Assembly: GCA_948602995.1 (NCBI GenBank)
Contig: CAPEBR010000001.1
Location: 184,199-248,198, forward strand
Direction of reading: 5' to 3'
Length of the DNA stretch: 64,000 nucleotides
Origin: an uncultured Dorea sp.
GTDB taxonomy: Bacteria; Bacillota; Clostridia; Lachnospirales; Lachnospiraceae
The notes beneath the pieces are model-generated. The model was not told where the DNA came from. It made no database searches and saw only the letters and a list, made by a program, of their open reading frames with translations. Positions 61,414-64,000 of the stretch are shown one piece after another; within the stretch, counting starts at the first letter, position 1, and every line of letters begins with the position of its first letter. The position numbers and the translations under genes were made by a program.

Positions 61414-61929
61414 TCAGCTCCTCTCAAGTTTCCTGATATAAGTCTCTATCTCATAACGCTCTTTGCTTTCAGACATCTTTTTCTTAGAATACTGATATAT
61501 AAAACCACAAGATAGTGCGAGTGCCTTTGATGCAGTATTCTCTGACCGCGTAGTGTAACGGAATTCATTTCCATGCAGCTCCATGGAGCAGTATCTTAGC
61601 AGCAGCATTAGGGTCTGCTTTCCATATCCTCTTCCTACAAATTCCGGGCCGATCGCAATACCTGTATCCGTAAAGATTCCCGGTTCCAGCTCGCCGATCC
61701 CTGCAAATCCGATTGCCTGTCCATGTACCTTTTCATAAATCAGAAATGCCTCATGGGTTTCCTGATATAAGATGGTTCTCTGCATCCTGGCTTTTGCTTC
61801 TTCCTCATTAACAGTAATCTTCCACAACATGAACCGCGCTGTCTCTGGACGTGACCAGACATTGTGGTACATGGCTCTCCAGTCTTCGAATTTCGCTTTT
61901 GCAAGGATCAGGTCTTTCGTTTCTAACAT
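61414..61929 (-). CDS. GNAT-family N-acetyltransferase (RimJ/RimL type)
   Basis: A 171-residue GNAT protein. MLETKDLILAKAKFEDWRAM is the typical RimJ/RimL start; GIAIGPEFVGRGYGKQTLML is the acetyl-CoA loop and ENTASKALALSCGFIYQ the closing region. Substrate is unknown. The ATG at 61929 follows AAGGAG by 6 bp and is preferred over upstream codons. It is the first gene behind a perfect promoter and precedes the transglycosylase gene by 7 bp. Confidence 0.83.
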   Translation of the reverse strand: MLETKDLILAKAKFEDWRAMYHNVWSRPETARFMLWKITVNEEEAKARMQRTILYQETHEAFLIYEKVHGQAIGFAGIGELEPGIFTDTGIAIGPEFVGRGYGKQTLMLLLRYCSMELHGNEFRYTTRSENTASKALALSCGFIYQYSKKKMSESKERYEIETYIRKLERS

Positions 61930-61979
61930 TTTCATCTCCTTTTTATCCCCTGAATCAGAAAAAAGCACCTGCACTATTG

Positions 61980-62008
61980 ATTATAACGTTGCAGCCTGAC
62001 AGTGTCAA
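61980..62008 (-). promoter_or_regulatory. Consensus sigma-A promoter of the GNAT-transglycosylase pair
   Basis: On the minus strand TTGACA (62003-62008) and TATAAT (61980-61985) are both perfect with a 17-bp spacer, about 50 bp before the GNAT start codon. Confidence 0.9.
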
Positions 62009-62046
62009 GAAATCAGCGTCACCATCTGCTCTTCCACCATTAACAT

Positions 62047-62410
62047 TTATACCACTACTTCAAAATCCTTTTCCCTTTGTACCAGATTTCTTGCATACCT
62101 GCCTTCTTCTTTTTATTAAAATTAAAGCTCAGCAGATATCCTTTATCCAGATGATAATATTCGAGATAATCAAAAAGCTGTTCTTCGCCCCTTCGGTTAT
62201 ACTCTTCTCCTCTCCATATTCCTCTTTTAAATACTGTTTCAATGCCCATAAAGTCGTTGTTTTTCCATATTGCCTGGCGCGGTTAATCACAAAATACTTC
62301 CGGTTATCTACGAGCCTCTTTATTTTCCTCTTACGTTCATCCAGATTGACCATATAATTCTCATCCAGGTAGCATGGTCCATTTACATTAAAGCTTTTCC
62401 TCAATTCCAC
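62047..62410 (-). pseudogene. Remnant of an AAA-ATPase-like/PDDEXK_9 family gene
   Basis: The first 80 or so codons (from the ATG at 62410) match the start of this large family: KSFNVNGPCYLDENYMVNLDE-like residues, then NRARQYGKTTTLWALKQYL with the Walker A-like loop. Directly afterwards, in another frame, comes the family's C-terminal end: FDYLEYYHLDKGYLLSFNFN and a GKRIL end. The middle (about 400 residues) is missing. The normal ending EVVV plus stop is recoverable only after another one-base shift (TAA at 62047-62049). So an internal deletion plus at least one frameshift destroyed the gene. Confidence 0.82.
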
Positions 62411-62626
62411 CTCTCCTATCCATATACATTCTACTCATTCCATAATTTACGCCAGATTTTGACTAATCTGTTCATCTTCGTATTTTCCCTACCATCAATT
62501 ATAATAGATCTCCCGCATTTTCTGTTCAGTACTCCTTTGCCTGCTATATTCAATACAGCCCCGGATGTAATCGCGGCCGGAAGAATCCGGTATTTCCCTT
62601 CCACCGCCGGAAAATTCATTTGTCTA

Positions 62627-63799
62627 TTATAATCTTGCCACACCGGATCTCCTTGCTGCTTCTGCCACTGCACTTGCTACTGCAGGTCCTACCCGCTTAT
62701 CAAATGCCTTGGGAATAATATAATCAGCCGAAAGTTCCTCGTCAGAAATCAGTTCTGCCAGTGCCCTGGCAGCAGCCATCTTCATCTCCTCATTAATATC
62801 GCTTGCCCGTACGTCAAAGGTTCCTCTAAAAATACCCGGGAACGCCAGCACGTTATTAATCTGGTTCGGGAAGTCACTCCGCCCGGTGGCGATCACTGCC
62901 GCACCGCCTGCCCTGGCATCATCCGGAAAGATTTCCGGTGTAGGATTCGCACATGCGAAGATAATGGCATCCTGATTCATGGTCTTCACCATCTCCGTAT
63001 TCACAGTTCCAGGACCTGACACTCCGATAAATATATCAGCCCCTGACATCATCTCTGCAAGCGTTCCCGCCCTTTTCTCAAGGTTCGTTACCTGAGCCAT
63101 CTCCGCCTTAATCCAGTTCAGACCCTCACGCCCTTCATAGATCGCACCCTTGCGGTCACACATAATGACATTCTTAAATCCGGCTGAAAGGAGCAGCTTT
63201 ACAATAGATATGGCAGCAGCACCCGCTCCAGATGTCACGATCCGGACTTCTTCCTTCTTCTTTCCAACCACCTTCAGGGCATTGTACATTCCTGCCAGAG
63301 TAATCACCGCGGTTCCATGCTGATCATCATGAAAAATAGGAATGTCACATTTTTCCTTCAGCTTCCGTTCAATCTCAAAGCAGCGCGGTGCAGAGATATC
63401 CTCTAGATTAATTCCTCCAAAGGATCCAGAGATCAGATAGACTGCATTGACAAATTCGTCCACATCCTTTGACTTAACACACAAAGGAAATGCGTCCACA
63501 CCGCCAAAGGATTTGAACAGCACACATTTTCCCTCCATTACAGGCATGCCTGCTTCGGGTCCGATATCCCCCAGGCCCAGGACAGCCGTTCCATCCGTTA
63601 TAACGGCACACAGGTTATGCCTGCGGGTCAGATCGTAGGAGCGCTCCATATTCTTTTGGATTTCCAGACAGGGCTGCGCCACTCCCGGTGTATATGCAAG
63701 CGACAGGTCATTCTCCGTTTCCACAGGCACGGCAGCTGTCACCTCAATTTTTCCCTTCCACTGTTCATGCAATTTTAATGATTCTTCTGCATAATTCAT
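62627..63799 (-). CDS. NAD(P)-dependent malic enzyme
   Basis: A 390-residue short malic enzyme (malate to pyruvate plus CO2). LSLAYTPGVAQPCLEI, VITDGTAVLGLGDIGPEAGMPVMEG, KDVDEFVNAVYLISGSFGGI-like residues and HDDQHGTAVITLAGMYNAL with the metal-binding acidic residues are present. The Rossmann motif is VTSGAGAAAISIVKLLL. The length matches the small bacterial form without a phosphotransacetylase domain. ATG with TAAGGAGGAAG upstream. It is a housekeeping gene and marks the right flank of the surface-glycan region. A TACAAT -10-like site lies upstream but with no good -35. Confidence 0.93.
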   Translation of the reverse strand: MNYAEESLKLHEQWKGKIEVTAAVPVETENDLSLAYTPGVAQPCLEIQKNMERSYDLTRRHNLCAVITDGTAVLGLGDIGPEAGMPVMEGKCVLFKSFGGVDAFPLCVKSKDVDEFVNAVYLISGSFGGINLEDISAPRCFEIERKLKEKCDIPIFHDDQHGTAVITLAGMYNALKVVGKKKEEVRIVTSGAGAAAISIVKLLLSAGFKNVIMCDRKGAIYEGREGLNWIKAEMAQVTNLEKRAGTLAEMMSGADIFIGVSGPGTVNTEMVKTMNQDAIIFACANPTPEIFPDDARAGGAAVIATGRSDFPNQINNVLAFPGIFRGTFDVRASDINEEMKMAAARALAELISDEELSADYIIPKAFDKRVGPAVASAVAEAARRSGVARL

Positions 63800-63883
63800 T
63801 TCTTTCTTCCTCCTTAGCGTCTGTTTTGTGCCTTTCTCTTCTTAATTGTACCAAACCGCTAACGCGGCGGCTAGTCCCAATTG

Positions 63884-63925
63884 AGTTGGGGACGGGGCAT
63901 TTTTAAAAATGCCCCGTCCCCAACT
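63884..63925. repeat. Perfect 42-bp palindrome (copy 2 of the repeated element)
   Basis: Two 21-bp arms, exact reverse complements, share the 38-bp core (TTGGGGACGGGGCATTTTT and complement) with the copy at 55732-55785. It begins one base after the stop codon of the right-edge gene and lies about 85 bp before malic enzyme. The shared position, right after a minus-strand stop, suits a terminator. Confidence 0.9.
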
Positions 63926-63926
63926 T

Positions 63927-64000
63927 TTAAAGGAATAGATAGATCAGTACAAATACCAGTCCGATTCCTGCAAGCTGCAGCCCGTAGGACAGGGAAAACC
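63927..64000 (-). CDS. C-terminal end of a membrane protein (runs off window)
   Basis: Reading the minus strand from the right edge gives 23 codons ending in TAA at 63927-63929. The sequence FSLSYGLQLAGIGLVFVLIY is one hydrophobic segment, so this is the last transmembrane helix of a membrane protein. Nothing more can be said about its family. The palindromic element follows the stop directly. Confidence 0.55.
   Translation of the reverse strand, partial: FSLSYGLQLAGIGLVFVLIYLFL

Noticed and set aside
62431..62673. Minus-strand 80-codon frame between malic enzyme and the pseudogene
   Set aside because: It begins inside malic enzyme without a ribosome binding site and I recognise no family; could be a decayed fragment, but no support.
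1..64000. CRISPR arrays, tRNA, rRNA, insertion sequences
   Set aside because: No regularly spaced short repeats, no cloverleaf-like or rRNA sequence, and no transposase-like frame were seen on either strand.

Overview
The window reads as a chromosomal stretch of a Gram-positive gut-type anaerobe, most likely a Lachnospiraceae member. The reasons are strong AGGAGG-type ribosome binding sites, moderate GC, secreted SH3/FN3/GH25 and glucosaminidase wall proteins, a LoaP-type NusG paralog, and a remnant of the AAA-ATPase/PDDEXK family common in that group. This assignment is by eye; no 16S or marker gene is present. Every gene I support is on the minus strand, so transcription runs from high to low coordinates. 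I saw no rRNA, tRNA, CRISPR array or insertion sequence.

From right to left. 64000-60684: the end of a membrane protein, malic enzyme, a decayed AAA-ATPase gene, a GNAT acetyltransferase and a monofunctional transglycosylase. 60512-55784: three exported wall proteins (L,D-transpeptidase, beta-helix protein, GH25 lysozyme). 55697-52092: a GtrA/GtrB/GT-C type three-gene glycosylation cassette. 51879-45017: an exported glucosaminidase, a sugar nucleotidyltransferase, a priming sugar transferase and a PglF/CapD-type 4,6-dehydratase. 44939-21024: a long polysaccharide unit behind a consensus sigma-A promoter. It has a Wzm/Wzt-type ABC exporter, a pyruvyltransferase-like protein, a polymerase, a chain-length protein, a second priming transferase, glycosyltransferases, a polymerase fused to a sialyltransferase-like domain, a flippase, and a nearly complete legionaminic-acid (nonulosonate) pathway: legB, legC, ptmE-like, neuD/legH-like, legI, legG, two Gfo/Idh/MocA oxidoreductases, legF-like and a DegT aminotransferase.

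20755-505: a second polysaccharide unit that begins with loaP. It has a PglC-like priming transferase, two NeuD/PglD-like acyltransferases, and an embedded fatty-acid/polyketide-like module: a carboxyltransferase, FabD, two acyl carrier proteins, two KAS III-type synthases, two ketoreductase-like SDRs, an adenylating ligase, an MBL hydrolase, a GNAT-like protein and an AAC(3)-fold acyltransferase. It ends with UDP-HexNAcA genes, glycosyltransferases, a flippase, and a glycosyltransferase interrupted by a 12-G tract that looks phase-variable. A further unit starts at 164 and runs off the left edge.

Working model (inference): 4,6-dehydratase plus aminotransferase make a UDP-4-amino-trideoxy-HexNAc (bacillosamine type). 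The carrier-protein module builds a short hydroxyacyl or acyl group. A NeuD/PglD-like or AAC(3)-like enzyme attaches it to an amino sugar, and the PglC-like enzyme transfers the acylated sugar to undecaprenyl phosphate. LoaP would allow processive transcription of the long operon. The most notable items are this acyl module, the poly-G switch, the polymerase-sialyltransferase fusion, and the paired perfect palindromes.
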